Below, piece after piece: positions 45,501 to 53,628 of a stretch of DNA of 64,000 bases; position 1 is the first letter of the stretch; every line of letters begins with the position of its first letter. The stretch lies in assembly GCF_030464365.1 (NCBI RefSeq), contig NZ_VCYI01000002.1, forward strand, positions 124,001 to 188,000, given 5' to 3'. This stretch comes from Methanoculleus methanifontis. GTDB lineage: Archaea; Halobacteriota; Methanomicrobia; Methanomicrobiales; Methanoculleaceae. Both the position numbers and the translations under genes were made by a program. Below the pieces are notes generated by a model. The model was not told where the DNA came from, did no database searches, and saw nothing but the letters and a program-made list of their open reading frames with translations.

Positions 45501-46644
45501 GCGAGATCTTCCCGATCAGGAGTTCTCGCTCCGTGCGTTTCCGTTCCGTGATATCGGTATGCGTCCCCGCGATCCGGAGCGGCATCCCGTGGTTGTCGCG
45601 TTCGACCACCTGGAGCCGGTCGAGCACGTAGACCCACTCTCCCGATGCGGACTTCATCCGGAACTCCATCTCGCAGCGGTCGCGAACTCCTGCGGCCATC
45701 CCGGTGAGGGTCGCCTCGACGCGATCGCGGTCCTCCGGGTGGACGAGCGCGAGGATGGCGGGGAGCGTGGGCGCGAACGCCCCGGGTTCATAGCCGAGCA
45801 TCGTGAAGGTCCGCGGGCTGTAGTAGATCGTGCCGGCGCCGACGTCCCAGTCGACCAGTCCGTCCTCTGCCGCCGAGAGCGCCAGGTTCAGCCGTTTTTC
45901 GCTCTCCTGCAGCGCTCGCTCCGCGCGGTTCCGCTCGGTCACGTCGAGGAGCGACATCACCGAGCGGGCCGTCCCCGGGATCAGGCCGATGGTGGCCTCG
46001 ACGGCGTGAAGGGTGCCGGAACGGTCGATGAACGTGAAGGAGTAGTTCTTCGGCGCGGCTGCAGGATCCCTCCGGCGGAGGTTGTGGTACTCCATGATCT
46101 GCCGGCATTCTTCCCCCGGGGCGATGAAATCGGCCAAACGCTTTACTCCGGTGACATCCTGCCGCGGATACCCGGAGAGCCGCTCGAACTCGGTGTTCGC
46201 CACTGAGATAGTGCCGTCGCCTTCGATGAGGATCGTCGCCGTCCCGGTGTACTCGACGATTGCCTCGTAATCCCCGGTGTCAGGGGCTTCCCGGAGCCGG
46301 AGCACCCAGTTCTTCCCGGACGGCGTTCTCCACCCCGAGCAGCGGTATCCCCGTTCTCCACCGTCCGGGCCCCTGAACCGGCACTCGAACTCCAGCGTCC
46401 CGTTTCCGGGTGCTGCAAGAATTTTATCGGCAAGATCGCTCACCGCCCCCGCCTGCCCGGGTTCGGTCTCATGCACGCCGAGCATCCGGCGGGAGGCCGT
46501 ATTCACCCAGATTATGCGGGCATCCTCATCAAGCACCAGGACCGCGTCTTCCATACCTTCGAGTACCCGGTAGTCCGGCTGCGCGCCGTGCAGACGCTCC
46601 GGAGGGTCGACGGGGGCCACGCTCGGTTTCTCCTGCTGCCCCAA
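42547..46644 (-). CDS. Cytoplasmic hybrid-free histidine kinase with eight PAS domains and a GAF domain
   Basis: 1365 residues with no transmembrane segment. Eight PAS units follow one another, each ending in an N-P/A core such as TYMNPAAERLYGL, many with PAC tails. A GAF domain (about residues 1015-1150, LNRIIGVSASATDIEEALERVL) follows. The kinase core has an H-box HDIRN with His1165, an N-box NLIGNSIKFGG, and G boxes DTGPGV and GQGLGLYI. It is a cytosolic sensor, perhaps of redox state or light through PAS cofactors. No response regulator is adjacent, so the output is unknown. The promoter lies in the AT-rich region near 46680-46710. Confidence 0.9.
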   Translation of the reverse strand: MGQQEKPSVAPVDPPERLHGAQPDYRVLEGMEDAVLVLDEDARIIWVNTASRRMLGVHETEPGQAGAVSDLADKILAAPGNGTLEFECRFRGPDGGERGYRCSGWRTPSGKNWVLRLREAPDTGDYEAIVEYTGTATILIEGDGTISVANTEFERLSGYPRQDVTGVKRLADFIAPGEECRQIMEYHNLRRRDPAAAPKNYSFTFIDRSGTLHAVEATIGLIPGTARSVMSLLDVTERNRAERALQESEKRLNLALSAAEDGLVDWDVGAGTIYYSPRTFTMLGYEPGAFAPTLPAILALVHPEDRDRVEATLTGMAAGVRDRCEMEFRMKSASGEWVYVLDRLQVVERDNHGMPLRIAGTHTDITERKRTERELLIGKISLESSFAAIAIADLDGYITHVNPSLLALGGLTDPGEVIGRHLTEFWVEPAKVERVLATFAERGRATGELTGKKADGTEFVAHVTATLLKDDSGTPICIMATAVDISEETRMARALRESEERHRTLAELAPDVIFLISIEGNVLYVNSAGGRLVGADPESLQGKNIGELFPPPVADRWTTMIRAATESPGEIFTEETLIPGGDDGGFWLETRLIPMPGSDGTVRNLLGISRDVTERKRAEEQLRFQSQVLSQVEDAVIAADTDGRITYMNPAAERLYGLPLGEALGRHASELFTVEWLRPEDEEAAKNALGSSGTWRGVVSHYKRSGEVISVDETLSTLHDDSGRVTGTLYFLRDVTRQRQAELELWIKDMAIASALEGISLSDHDGKIIYANRASLAIHGWEEEEIVGQNVSVLWGDPGEMGQIREELVRNGAWSGEVKSRRKDGSTFPMQLVLSVVTDEAGRRICTMGSGIDITERKLAEQELRIRDMAIASSPSAFTVADLDGRLTYVNQAFLTMWGYGSPAEAIGKPVTELWQNEEEARNTFEKVARTGRYTGERIGRRRDGTVFYAMFSGILVRDGDGVPLCITASFTDITSQKEAEAEIQAHNRELSVLNRIIGVSASATDIEEALERVLAAVLALLDLAGGGIYLIEPGGQSARLVCVQGLPEGFPAYPCIPDIAAEPYATALVVGEPLFFDESPDLRYQREGGDIPHPYASIPIIAHGRIIGALNVVAKSGNQFTDADRSLLTAIGREIGNSVERTILIQQLEMAEREANLYLDILSHDIRNAENVSGLYTDLLVDMLEGEGRGYAQKLQSSIRKSIEILRNVSTIRRIHKESTVLVPVDLDRVIRDEIAIFSGSRIRYEGTNLAVMADALLPEVFTNLIGNSIKFGGPEVEITIGVEECDGEVRVSVEDTGPGVPDVMKEAIFMRFGQSRQRKSGQGLGLYITRMLVTRYGGRIRVDDRVPGRPECGAAFRFTLKKA

Positions 46645-46823
46645 GATGCATCTTGCGGGCTGGTATTGAATATGAAGATTGTCAAAACGTATTAATCTGT
46701 TCCGGTTGCTGGATAGGGGGAAAAAATATTAATCCGTGCGGCCGTGGCGGAGCGGGGTATCGTGCCCGGGGCCGGTGCAATGGAAACATTCTTTGCCCGG
46801 CCGCCGCACGAGGAAAACAGGAG

Positions 46824-47444
46824 TCAGGTTTTCACATCTTCCGGATCCTGCAGGCCGGAAAGGCGGGCGACTACGTCACGCCCTTTCTCCCGCGCCTCCG
46901 TGAGCGCTGTAGGGTGCCCCGCGATCCCGCCGTAGCGGTCGAGATCGTTTGCGATGACGTTGTCCCAGTACTCGAACCCGGTGGTGTTGAAGAAGGCGGT
47001 GATTGCCGGGAACGCCGCGTCGAAGACGTTTTCCCACCCGAGCCCCGCGGTCGAGACGAATATCCCCTTGTGGCGGCGGATATGCTCGGCCGTGTAGTAG
47101 AGGTTCTTTTTGATGAACTTGCGCGCCCAGAGGTACTGGGCGCGGTCGATCAGTCCCTTCGCCTCCGCCGTGATCCCCATCGAATAGATGGGGGAAGCAA
47201 GGACAATGACGTCGGCATCGCCGATCTTCTCAAAGACCTCCGTGAGATCGTCTTTGAGGACGCAGACCCCCGTTTTATGGCAGGCGTTGCACCCCTGGCA
47301 CGAGGCGTATTCGAGCGGCCGCAGAACGATCTTCTCGACATCCGCCCCCGCCTCGCGGGCGCCCTCAAGCACGGCGTCGAGCAGCGTCTCGGTGTTCCCG
47401 TGCCGCCGTGGGCTGCCGGAGATGCCGAGGACGTTTACGGTCAT
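46824..47444 (-). CDS. NADPH-dependent FMN reductase / iron-sulfur flavoprotein-like
   Basis: 206 residues with a flavodoxin-like fold: GISGSPRRHGNTETLL binds FMN phosphate at the N-terminus and IVLASPIYSMGITAEAKGLIDR is the second motif. A compact cysteine motif CQGCNACHKTGVC (residues 48-60) fits the [4Fe-4S] site of iron-sulfur flavoproteins (Isf), which reduce oxygen or peroxide in methanogens. The ATG overlaps the stop of the paralogous gene upstream, so the two are cotranscribed. Confidence 0.85.
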   Translation of the reverse strand: MTVNVLGISGSPRRHGNTETLLDAVLEGAREAGADVEKIVLRPLEYASCQGCNACHKTGVCVLKDDLTEVFEKIGDADVIVLASPIYSMGITAEAKGLIDRAQYLWARKFIKKNLYYTAEHIRRHKGIFVSTAGLGWENVFDAAFPAITAFFNTTGFEYWDNVIANDLDRYGGIAGHPTALTEAREKGRDVVARLSGLQDPEDVKT

Positions 47445-48052
47445 GCCGCCCCGACCTCCCGCAGGTGCGCAACAACCTCCCGTGCCAGGCTCTCCGCGTC
47501 GTCCTTCGCCGTGGGGTGACGGGCGATCGCGCCCTTCTCGTCGACCCCGTTCACCATCAGGTACCGGAGATCTTTGTTTCCGATGTCTACGACGTGGAAG
47601 AAGCATTTCACCGACGGGATCGCCGCATCGAAGACGTAATCCCAGTTCTGCCCGGCGGTCGAGAGGAAGATGCCCATCCTTTTTCCTTTCCGCTCCGGCG
47701 GGACGACCGGGAGGTGGAGGACGTACTTCCGGGAGCGGAAGACCTGCGCCCGGTCGACCAGCACCTTCGCCTGCGCGGCAAGCCCCATGCAGTAGATAGG
47801 GGACGCGAGGACAATGCAGTCGGCCGCGATGATCCGGTCGTGGACGTAGTCCATGTAGTCCCGCTGGACGCACCGGTTGAGCGTCTCACAGATGTTGCAC
47901 CCGCGGCAGGGCCTGATGTCGGCCTCGGCGACGACGATCTTCTCGACCGCGGCCCCTTCGGCCTCCATCGCCGCGAGCACCCAGTCGAGGAGGGTCTCGG
48001 AGTTGCCGTGGCGGCGGGGCGAAGCCGCAAACGCGAGGACGTCTATGGTCAT
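47441..48052 (-). CDS. NADPH-dependent FMN reductase / iron-sulfur flavoprotein-like, paralogue
   Basis: 203 residues. The FMN motif AFAASPRRHGNSETLL and the cysteine motif CRGCNICETLNRC match the downstream gene; IVLASPIYCMGLAAQAKVLVDR is also conserved. It and its neighbour at 46824 are tandem duplicates with a 4-bp overlap. Likely roles are electron transfer or oxygen detoxification; the specific partner is not known. Confidence 0.85.
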   Translation of the reverse strand: MTIDVLAFAASPRRHGNSETLLDWVLAAMEAEGAAVEKIVVAEADIRPCRGCNICETLNRCVQRDYMDYVHDRIIAADCIVLASPIYCMGLAAQAKVLVDRAQVFRSRKYVLHLPVVPPERKGKRMGIFLSTAGQNWDYVFDAAIPSVKCFFHVVDIGNKDLRYLMVNGVDEKGAIARHPTAKDDAESLAREVVAHLREVGAA

Positions 48053-48098
48053 ATATGATGTGTTGTCCCGGCGAAGGCAAAAAACGTGCCGGGATTTT

Positions 48099-49592
48099 TC
48101 ACTGCATCTTCTCCTGCGACAGCCCGATCGCGAGCGTGTAGCAGAGGCCGATCATCACGAGCATGAACGGGAACGCCGCGGTGATCGCCATCACCTGGAG
48201 AGCGTCAAGCCCCCCGGTGAGGAGGAGGACGATCGCGACGGCGGAGAGGGAGAGGCCCCAGACGACCTTCTTGTAGTTCGGGACGACCAGGCCCCCGCCC
48301 GATGTGAGCGAGCCGAGGACGACCGTCGCGGAGTCCGCCGATGTGACGAAAAAGACGATCAGGAGAAGTATCGCGGCGAGCGAGAGGAGTCCTGTGAGGG
48401 GGTAATGTTCGAGGAACGCGAAGAGGGCGAGCGAGACGTCCTCTCCCGCGACGGCGGCGATGCCCGCTCCCTCTTCGAGTTCGAGGTGCAGCGCCGATCC
48501 CCCGAAGATCGTGAACCAGACAAAGGTAAAGAGGGTAGGAACCGTGAGGACGGTCAGGACGAACTCCCGGATCGTCCGGCCCCGTGATATCCGGGCGATG
48601 AAGAGCCCCACGAACGGCGACCACGAGATCCACCATGCCCAGTAAAAGACCGTCCAGTCCCTGCTCCACTCGAACCCCGCGAACGGGTAGGACTGGAGGC
48701 TCAGGTCGATGATGTTGTTGATGTAGCCGCCGAGGGTGGAGGCGAAGACGTTGAGGACGTAAGGCGGCGATCCGAGGGCGAGGACGAGGAAGAGAAGCAC
48801 CGTCGCCAGGACGATGTTGAATTTCGAGAGGACCTGGACGCCTTTCTCCACCCCGAGGATCGCGGATGCCATGAAGAGCGCCGTCGCGATGAGGATGATC
48901 CCGATGGTGACGGATATCGCGGACGAGAGCCCGTAGAGATGGGTGAGCCCGCTGTGGATCTGGAGGGCGCCGAACCCGAGCGACGTCGCGGTCCCGAAGA
49001 CCGTCGCGAAGACCGCGAGCACATCCACCATCTTCCCGGCGGCCCCGTATATCCGCTCGCCGAGAACCGGGTAGAAACAGGAGCTGATCAGGGCGGGCAT
49101 CCCGCGCCGGAACGAGAAATACGCAATAGAAAGGCTGACGATGGTGTAGATCGCCCACGGGTGAATCCCCCAGTGGAAGAACGCGTAGCGCATGGCGAAC
49201 GCGGCGGCGTCGGGGGATGCGGCGTCGATGAAGGGGGGCGGCTGGAGGAAGTGGACGAGCGGTTCGGAGACTCCCCAGAAGAGGAGCCCGATCCCCATCC
49301 CGGCGGCAAAGAGCATCGCGATCCAGCCGAAGAATCCGTATTGCGGCCGTTCTGCGTCATAGCCGAGTTTGATCGTCCCGTAGCGCGAGAGCGCGAGTGC
49401 GAGCGCGAAGACGAGGAAGAAGAAGACCGAGATGAGGTAGAGCCAGCTGAAGTTGTCGAGGATCGCGGCGTGGACCGCGGACGAGCCCGAATCAAGGAGG
49501 TCGGGCCTCGTGACCCCGAACCCGATGAAGAAGAGGATGATCCCGGCGGAGAGGAGGAAGACCCCCTCCCTCCGGAGATACTCACGAAGCAT
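48099..49592 (-). CDS. BCCT-family transporter (glycine betaine/choline type)
   Basis: 497 residues with twelve predicted helices. Signature segments are FAAGMGIGLLFWGVSEPL, with the Gly-rich sodium/substrate site, and FYWAWWISWSPFVGLFIARISRGRTI, with the Trp-rich betaine-binding region. BCCT carriers import betaine or related trimethylammonium compounds with Na+ or H+, usually for osmoprotection. In this methanogen osmoprotection is the likely role; use as a methyl donor is less likely. The start overlaps the end of the universal stress gene, so the two are coupled. Confidence 0.9.
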   Translation of the reverse strand: MLREYLRREGVFLLSAGIILFFIGFGVTRPDLLDSGSSAVHAAILDNFSWLYLISVFFFLVFALALALSRYGTIKLGYDAERPQYGFFGWIAMLFAAGMGIGLLFWGVSEPLVHFLQPPPFIDAASPDAAAFAMRYAFFHWGIHPWAIYTIVSLSIAYFSFRRGMPALISSCFYPVLGERIYGAAGKMVDVLAVFATVFGTATSLGFGALQIHSGLTHLYGLSSAISVTIGIILIATALFMASAILGVEKGVQVLSKFNIVLATVLLFLVLALGSPPYVLNVFASTLGGYINNIIDLSLQSYPFAGFEWSRDWTVFYWAWWISWSPFVGLFIARISRGRTIREFVLTVLTVPTLFTFVWFTIFGGSALHLELEEGAGIAAVAGEDVSLALFAFLEHYPLTGLLSLAAILLLIVFFVTSADSATVVLGSLTSGGGLVVPNYKKVVWGLSLSAVAIVLLLTGGLDALQVMAITAAFPFMLVMIGLCYTLAIGLSQEKMQ

Positions 49593-50412
49593 TGCGTCTC
49601 CCCGGTTGTGGCACGAGGAATATCGAAGCCCTCGACCCGGTCACGATCCGCTCCGCCGTGTACCCCATCGGGGCGGAGAGAAACGCCGCGCTCTTCCTCC
49701 CGAGGACGACGACGTCGGCCTCGATCTGGTCGGAGACATACAGCACCTGCGCGGCGGGGTCTCCGATCTGCTGCTCGACGGTGACGCGCCCGAAGTACGG
49801 GCGGAGTTCTTCCGCCACCGTGCCGAGTTCTCTCTCGACGGCCTCCCGCCGAACCCGCTCCGCCAGCGGATCGGCCATCCTCCCCCTGACGTGGAGGACG
49901 TGGCACCAGGCTCCCGCGAACTCCATCACGTAGGGGAGCGTGCGAACGGACGCCTCGCCGAGGTCGGTCGCGTAGAGGACGTTGAGGTCACTATGGCCGG
50001 GGTCCGCCCCGTCGTCGGGCAGGCGGGGCCGGACTTTGTGGACGAATACGGGAACGTCGGCAAGCCGGAGGAGATCCCGCGAGACGCTCCCGAGAAGCAT
50101 CGTCTCGATGTGCCACCGCCGTTTCGCCTTCATGTAGATGCCGTCGGCACCCTCGAGGAGGGCCGTCTCCGCGATTGCCGAGGCAATATGGCCCTCTCCG
50201 GTCTTTACCTCCACGACGAGCCCCGTCTCTTCGAGCGCCTCCGATAGAAGCGTGAGCCACGAGAGGTCGGCTCCCCGGAAGAACGAACCGGGCTCGTTCA
50301 CGTGGTAGAGGCAGACCGAGTTCGCCCCGAGGGTTTTGAGGATCTTTCCGGCCTTCCTCACCTCTTCGGGCCTCTCTCCGTAGGCGACCGGAATCAGCGT
50401 TTTCTCAAACAT
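49582..50412 (-). CDS. Universal stress protein, two tandem UspA domains
   Basis: 276 residues forming two Usp domains (about 1-135 and 140-276). The second carries the ATP-binding signature VVLGRKSAAFLSAP...TAERIVTGSRASIFLVP (G-2x-G-9x-G-S/T type); the first is degenerate. It is translated just before the BCCT transporter with an 11-bp overlap, so it may regulate that transporter in response to energy or osmotic state. The pairing of Usp with transporters is common; a direct interaction here is inferred. Confidence 0.82.
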   Translation of the reverse strand: MFEKTLIPVAYGERPEEVRKAGKILKTLGANSVCLYHVNEPGSFFRGADLSWLTLLSEALEETGLVVEVKTGEGHIASAIAETALLEGADGIYMKAKRRWHIETMLLGSVSRDLLRLADVPVFVHKVRPRLPDDGADPGHSDLNVLYATDLGEASVRTLPYVMEFAGAWCHVLHVRGRMADPLAERVRREAVERELGTVAEELRPYFGRVTVEQQIGDPAAQVLYVSDQIEADVVVLGRKSAAFLSAPMGYTAERIVTGSRASIFLVPQPGRRNAS

Positions 50413-50606
50413 CCCCTGGACACCTCAAGAACACCGGATCGTCGCCCGGCAAATCCTGAATACCGGTAATATCGGGGTTTCGGCATCATTAATGCACCGA
50501 AGTCGATCCCGGGCCTCTCCGATGGCGGTGGCTCCCGGCTCTCTTGTGTCTCGCCGCACCGGCGGATCTGCTGTGATTGTTGGCCGGTCAGGAAAAAAGG
50601 GGGTTT

Positions 50607-51251
50607 TCAGAGTTCCTTGAAGCAGAGGTACCAGTCTTTGCACTCGTAGCCTTCCTTCATCCGCTTCTCGATCTCTTCGGGGGTCTTCGGCGCCGGGACG
50701 ATCACCTTCGCGCCGGGCTCCCAGTTCGCCGGCGTCGCGACACCGTGCTTATCGGAGGTCTGGAGGGCTTTCGTGAGCCGGAGGATCTCGGGCATGGAGC
50801 GGCCGTTGGACATCGGGTAGTAGAGCATGGCCCGCATGACCCCTTTGTCGTCGATGAAGAAGACCGTCCTGATCGTGGAGGTGGTGCTCTGCCCGGGGTG
50901 GAGCATCCCGTAGCGTTTGGCGACCTTCATGTCGAGGTCGGCGATGATGGGGAACGGGATCTCGACGCCCATCTTCTCTTTGATGTTCCTGACCCAGGCA
51001 AGGTGCGAGTGGACGCTGTCGATCGAGAGGCCCACGAGCTGGACGTCCAGTTCCTTGAGTTCGTCGGCGATGCCGGCGAAGGCCATGAACTCCGTGGTGC
51101 AGACCGGCGTGAAGTCGGCCGGGTGGGAGAAGAGGATGACCCACTTTCCTTTCAGATCGGAGAGTTTCAGCGGCCCGTGGGTGGTCACCGCGTCGAATTC
51201 CGGTGCTTTCTCGCCGATAACCGGCATCTGCAGCACTTCTTCAGGTTCCAT
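50607..51251 (-). CDS. Peroxiredoxin (Prx6/archaeal type)
   Basis: 214 residues. The peroxidatic Cys51 sits in SHPADFTPVCTTEF, and C-terminal cysteines in EGYECKDWYLC may resolve the disulfide, as in archaeal Prx6-like enzymes such as ApTPx. It reduces hydrogen and alkyl hydroperoxides. It is the last gene of a four-gene operon with an AhpD-like protein, a desulforedoxin and a zinc ribbon, which together look like a peroxide-defence unit. Confidence 0.93.
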   Translation of the reverse strand: MEPEEVLQMPVIGEKAPEFDAVTTHGPLKLSDLKGKWVILFSHPADFTPVCTTEFMAFAGIADELKELDVQLVGLSIDSVHSHLAWVRNIKEKMGVEIPFPIIADLDMKVAKRYGMLHPGQSTTSTIRTVFFIDDKGVMRAMLYYPMSNGRSMPEILRLTKALQTSDKHGVATPANWEPGAKVIVPAPKTPEEIEKRMKEGYECKDWYLCFKEL

Positions 51252-51254
51252 GAT

Positions 51255-51614
51255 TCACTTCCTCGGGCGGTCGCCCAGGTACTCCTCGAGGGCGGTCTTG
51301 CCGTGGACGTAGGCCGGCATCCCCGCGAGCAGGAACGCGACCCGGAGCCCTTCCTCGATCTCTTCCTTCGATACACCGATGCTCCCGGCACCGGCCATCT
51401 GCGCCCGAACGGCGTGCCCGTCCCGGAGAGCAGCCGCAATCGCTATCGCGATGACTTTCTTCGTCTGCTTCGAGAGGGCGCCGTCGGCCCAGATCATCTG
51501 GTCGAGCCCCATTACTTTCCCGTAGAGGTCGGGGTCGGTCTCTTTGAGTTCCTTGAAGATCACGGGAATCTTCCCGATCTTCTCTTCGAGTTTCTTCTCT
51601 TCCATTCGGATCAC
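51255..51614 (-). CDS. Carboxymuconolactone decarboxylase-like (AhpD-type) protein
   Basis: 119 residues, all helical. The CMD pattern is seen in [34 protein letters not shown]. The usual AhpD CxxC is not present: the position reads DGHAVRAQM, so the redox function is uncertain. It lies four bases before the peroxiredoxin gene and overlaps the desulforedoxin gene by four bases, which points to peroxide defence. Confidence 0.82.
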   Translation of the reverse strand: MIRMEEKKLEEKIGKIPVIFKELKETDPDLYGKVMGLDQMIWADGALSKQTKKVIAIAIAAALRDGHAVRAQMAGAGSIGVSKEEIEEGLRVAFLLAGMPAYVHGKTALEEYLGDRPRK

Positions 51615-51736
51615 TCCTCAAGCACCATCGGTTCGCCGCAGCAGACCAGTTCGCCGCCGCCGGCTTCCAGCACCTGGACAACGTTTCCGCAGATCTCGCA
51701 GTGGTAGACCTGCCCTTTTGCCGATACGTTCACCAT
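51611..51736 (-). CDS. Stand-alone desulforedoxin-like protein
   Basis: 41 residues from the ATG at 51736, behind an AGAGGTGAGAG ribosome site. [17 protein letters not shown]...LVCCGEPM has the CxxC...CC four-cysteine iron site of desulforedoxin, the same as the N-terminal domain of desulfoferrodoxin. The superoxide-reductase catalytic domain is absent. It probably carries electrons to the neighbouring peroxide enzymes. The stop overlaps the AhpD-like start. Confidence 0.85.
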   Translation of the reverse strand: MVNVSAKGQVYHCEICGNVVQVLEAGGGELVCCGEPMVLEE

Positions 51737-51753
51737 CTCTCTCACCTCTGCGA

Positions 51754-51990
51754 CTATTCGGTTTTCTTTCTCTTGGGCGGATTCAGGACGTCTTCGGGCG
51801 TCTTGATGTCCGGCCTGATATGCGTCATCGGGAGGCAGTTGTACATCTCGCAGGCGCAGGTCGGGCATTTGACGAGATCCTCGTCGGTGCTGTCAATCCG
51901 GACCTCCCGTCCACAGTCGATGCAGATGAACCGGCCGGGGCCCGGCTTCTCTCCAGCTTTCGCCGTCTTGTTGGTCTCTGGTTCGGCCAT
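51754..51990 (-). CDS. Small zinc-ribbon protein at the head of the peroxide operon
   Basis: 78 residues. A single ribbon with [10 protein letters not shown] and [12 protein letters not shown] supplies the cysteines for zinc or rubredoxin-like iron. The charged, Lys/Pro-rich ends (GEKPGPGR and NPPKRKKTE) look unstructured. On the minus strand a TATA-like CTAAATATC (about 52022-52030) and GGTG ribosome site precede the ATG. It is the first gene of the zinc ribbon-desulforedoxin-AhpD-peroxiredoxin unit; the role is unknown. Confidence 0.75.
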   Translation of the reverse strand: MAEPETNKTAKAGEKPGPGRFICIDCGREVRIDSTDEDLVKCPTCACEMYNCLPMTHIRPDIKTPEDVLNPPKRKKTE

Positions 51991-52094
51991 AGAAATTCAC
52001 CAGAGCGGTAATTGCCCCACAAGATATTTAGCAGTTCCCCTCTCGTCCCCGGGTATCCGCATCCTTTTAATAGGGTCGTGCGCAACCCAGCACC

Positions 52095-52685
52095 ATGCAA
52101 AAGAAGGTTGTTGCGCTGCTCGGGAGCCCCGTTCTCGACGGGAACACCGCCCGTCTCCTCGACGAGGCCATCAGGGGTGCAGAGGAGGCCGGGTGCGAGG
52201 TCGAGAAGTTCGAGGTCGCGCACATGGACGTTCTGCCCTGCATGGAGTTCTTCCAGTGCATGGAAAGCGAGACCTGTCTTATCCAGGACGAGATGGAGGG
52301 GATCTTTCAGAAGTTCCGGGAGCTGGACGGCCTGATCATCGCCACCCCGGTGATGACGATGGGCGTTCCCGGAAGGCTCAAATCCTTCATCGATCGGTTC
52401 CAGGTCTTTTATATGGCGAAATACCACCGGGGGCGGTCGTTCATCTCTCCCGAGCGGCGGGAGAAACGAAAGATGCTCTTCATATCGATCGCGGGGATGA
52501 ACATCCCGAACGTCTTTCTCGGCGTGAAGATGACCGCCCGGGCGTTCGGCGAGATCATCGACTGCCCCTACTGGGACGAGGTGCTCCGAAACGACATGGA
52601 CACCGTCCGGGACATCCGGACACGGCCCGAGGTGATGGAGGCGGCCTACCGGAAGGGCTACGAACTCGGGCAGCTTCTAGGCTGA
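52095..52685 (+). CDS. Flavodoxin-fold NAD(P)H-dependent FMN reductase
   Basis: 196 residues. ALLGSPVLDGNTARLLDEA at the start and IIATPVMTMGVPGRLKSFIDRF in the middle are the two FMN-binding motifs. The Isf-type cysteine cluster is replaced by CMEFFQCMESETC, which keeps three cysteines with different spacing. A CTTTTAATAGG TATA box lies about 30 bases before the ATG, suggesting a leaderless transcript. It is divergent from the peroxide operon and may supply it with electrons. Confidence 0.82.
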   Translation: MQKKVVALLGSPVLDGNTARLLDEAIRGAEEAGCEVEKFEVAHMDVLPCMEFFQCMESETCLIQDEMEGIFQKFRELDGLIIATPVMTMGVPGRLKSFIDRFQVFYMAKYHRGRSFISPERREKRKMLFISIAGMNIPNVFLGVKMTARAFGEIIDCPYWDEVLRNDMDTVRDIRTRPEVMEAAYRKGYELGQLLG

Positions 52686-53543
52686 GTCGTCGGGCTCGAT
52701 ATGGACGACGACCTCGGCGAGCCCCGGCACCGTCTCTTTGAGCCGGCGTTCCACCTCGTCGGAGATCTCGTGCGCCCGGGAGACCGGGAGGGCCGGGTCG
52801 ACGGTGATGTGGATGTCGGCGAGGATCTCGTCCGGTTTTCCCCGGCACCGGAAGTCGTGGTAGCCGGCCACTCCCGGAGTATCCATCACCACCGCTTCGA
52901 TGAGCGCCGGGTCACAGGGGAGGTCCATCGTGTCGGCGAGCACCCGGGCGGCGTCGTAGAGAACCCCGATCCCCATCCTCGCGATGAGAAGGCCGATGGC
53001 GAACGCGATGACCGGGTCGGCCTGCGGGAACCCGAGCCCGACGGCGAGAAACCCGGCGAGGACAGCTAACGAGACAAAGACGTCGCTCTTCGTGTGCTGG
53101 GAGTCGGCGACCAGGATCTGGCTCCGGTATTCCTCGCCCTTCCGGCGCTCGTAGGTTGAAACGGCGAGGTTGATGATGACCGTCCCGACCATGACCGCGA
53201 CGGTGACCGCGGTGATCTCGGGGGCGACGGCTTCGACGAGCCGCTGGTAGCCCTCGTAGAGGATCCCGCCGGCGGTCAGGAGGAGCATCGCCCCGATCAC
53301 CAGGGTGCCGAGCGTCTCAATCTTGCCGTGGCCGTAGGGGTGTTCGGGATCGGGAGGTTTCGCGGCGAAGTAAAGGGCGACTATCCCGATGACGTTTGAG
53401 AGAGAGTCAAACCCCGAATGGAACGCGTCCGCTACCATACTCACCGATCCGGCGAGAAAGCCGAAGACCGCTTTTGCAAGTGCGACGACGAGGTTCAGGG
53501 CGAGGACGATGAGGAAGATCCGCCGCACCCGTTTGCCCTGCAT
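52677..53543 (-). CDS. Cation diffusion facilitator (CDF) metal transporter
   Basis: 288 residues from the ATG at 53543. Six helices carry the metal site residues in SMVADAFHSGFDSLSNV and the partner DSQHTKSDVFVS (HxxxD motifs). A cytoplasmic C-terminal domain ends with DIHITVDPALPVSRAHEISDEVE. It exports Zn2+, Fe2+ or Mn2+ by proton antiport. The position beside rubrerythrin and peroxiredoxin genes suggests iron or manganese. The 3' end overlaps the neighbouring flavodoxin-fold gene by nine bases. Confidence 0.92.
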   Translation of the reverse strand: MQGKRVRRIFLIVLALNLVVALAKAVFGFLAGSVSMVADAFHSGFDSLSNVIGIVALYFAAKPPDPEHPYGHGKIETLGTLVIGAMLLLTAGGILYEGYQRLVEAVAPEITAVTVAVMVGTVIINLAVSTYERRKGEEYRSQILVADSQHTKSDVFVSLAVLAGFLAVGLGFPQADPVIAFAIGLLIARMGIGVLYDAARVLADTMDLPCDPALIEAVVMDTPGVAGYHDFRCRGKPDEILADIHITVDPALPVSRAHEISDEVERRLKETVPGLAEVVVHIEPDDSA

Positions 53544-53592
53544 CCGCCGGGGGTAGGTGCTCCGGCGGCATAGGGTTTCCGGAGACAAGGTG

Positions 53593-53606
53593 AAAAGTTT
53601 AATACG
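53593..53606 (+). promoter_or_regulatory. Rubrerythrin promoter
   Basis: AAAGTTTAATACGA, a TATA box about 25-30 bases before the ATG, implying a leaderless or nearly leaderless mRNA. It is divergent from the CDF gene. Confidence 0.5.
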
Positions 53607-53628
53607 AGCGTCCTGCAATGATCCATCC

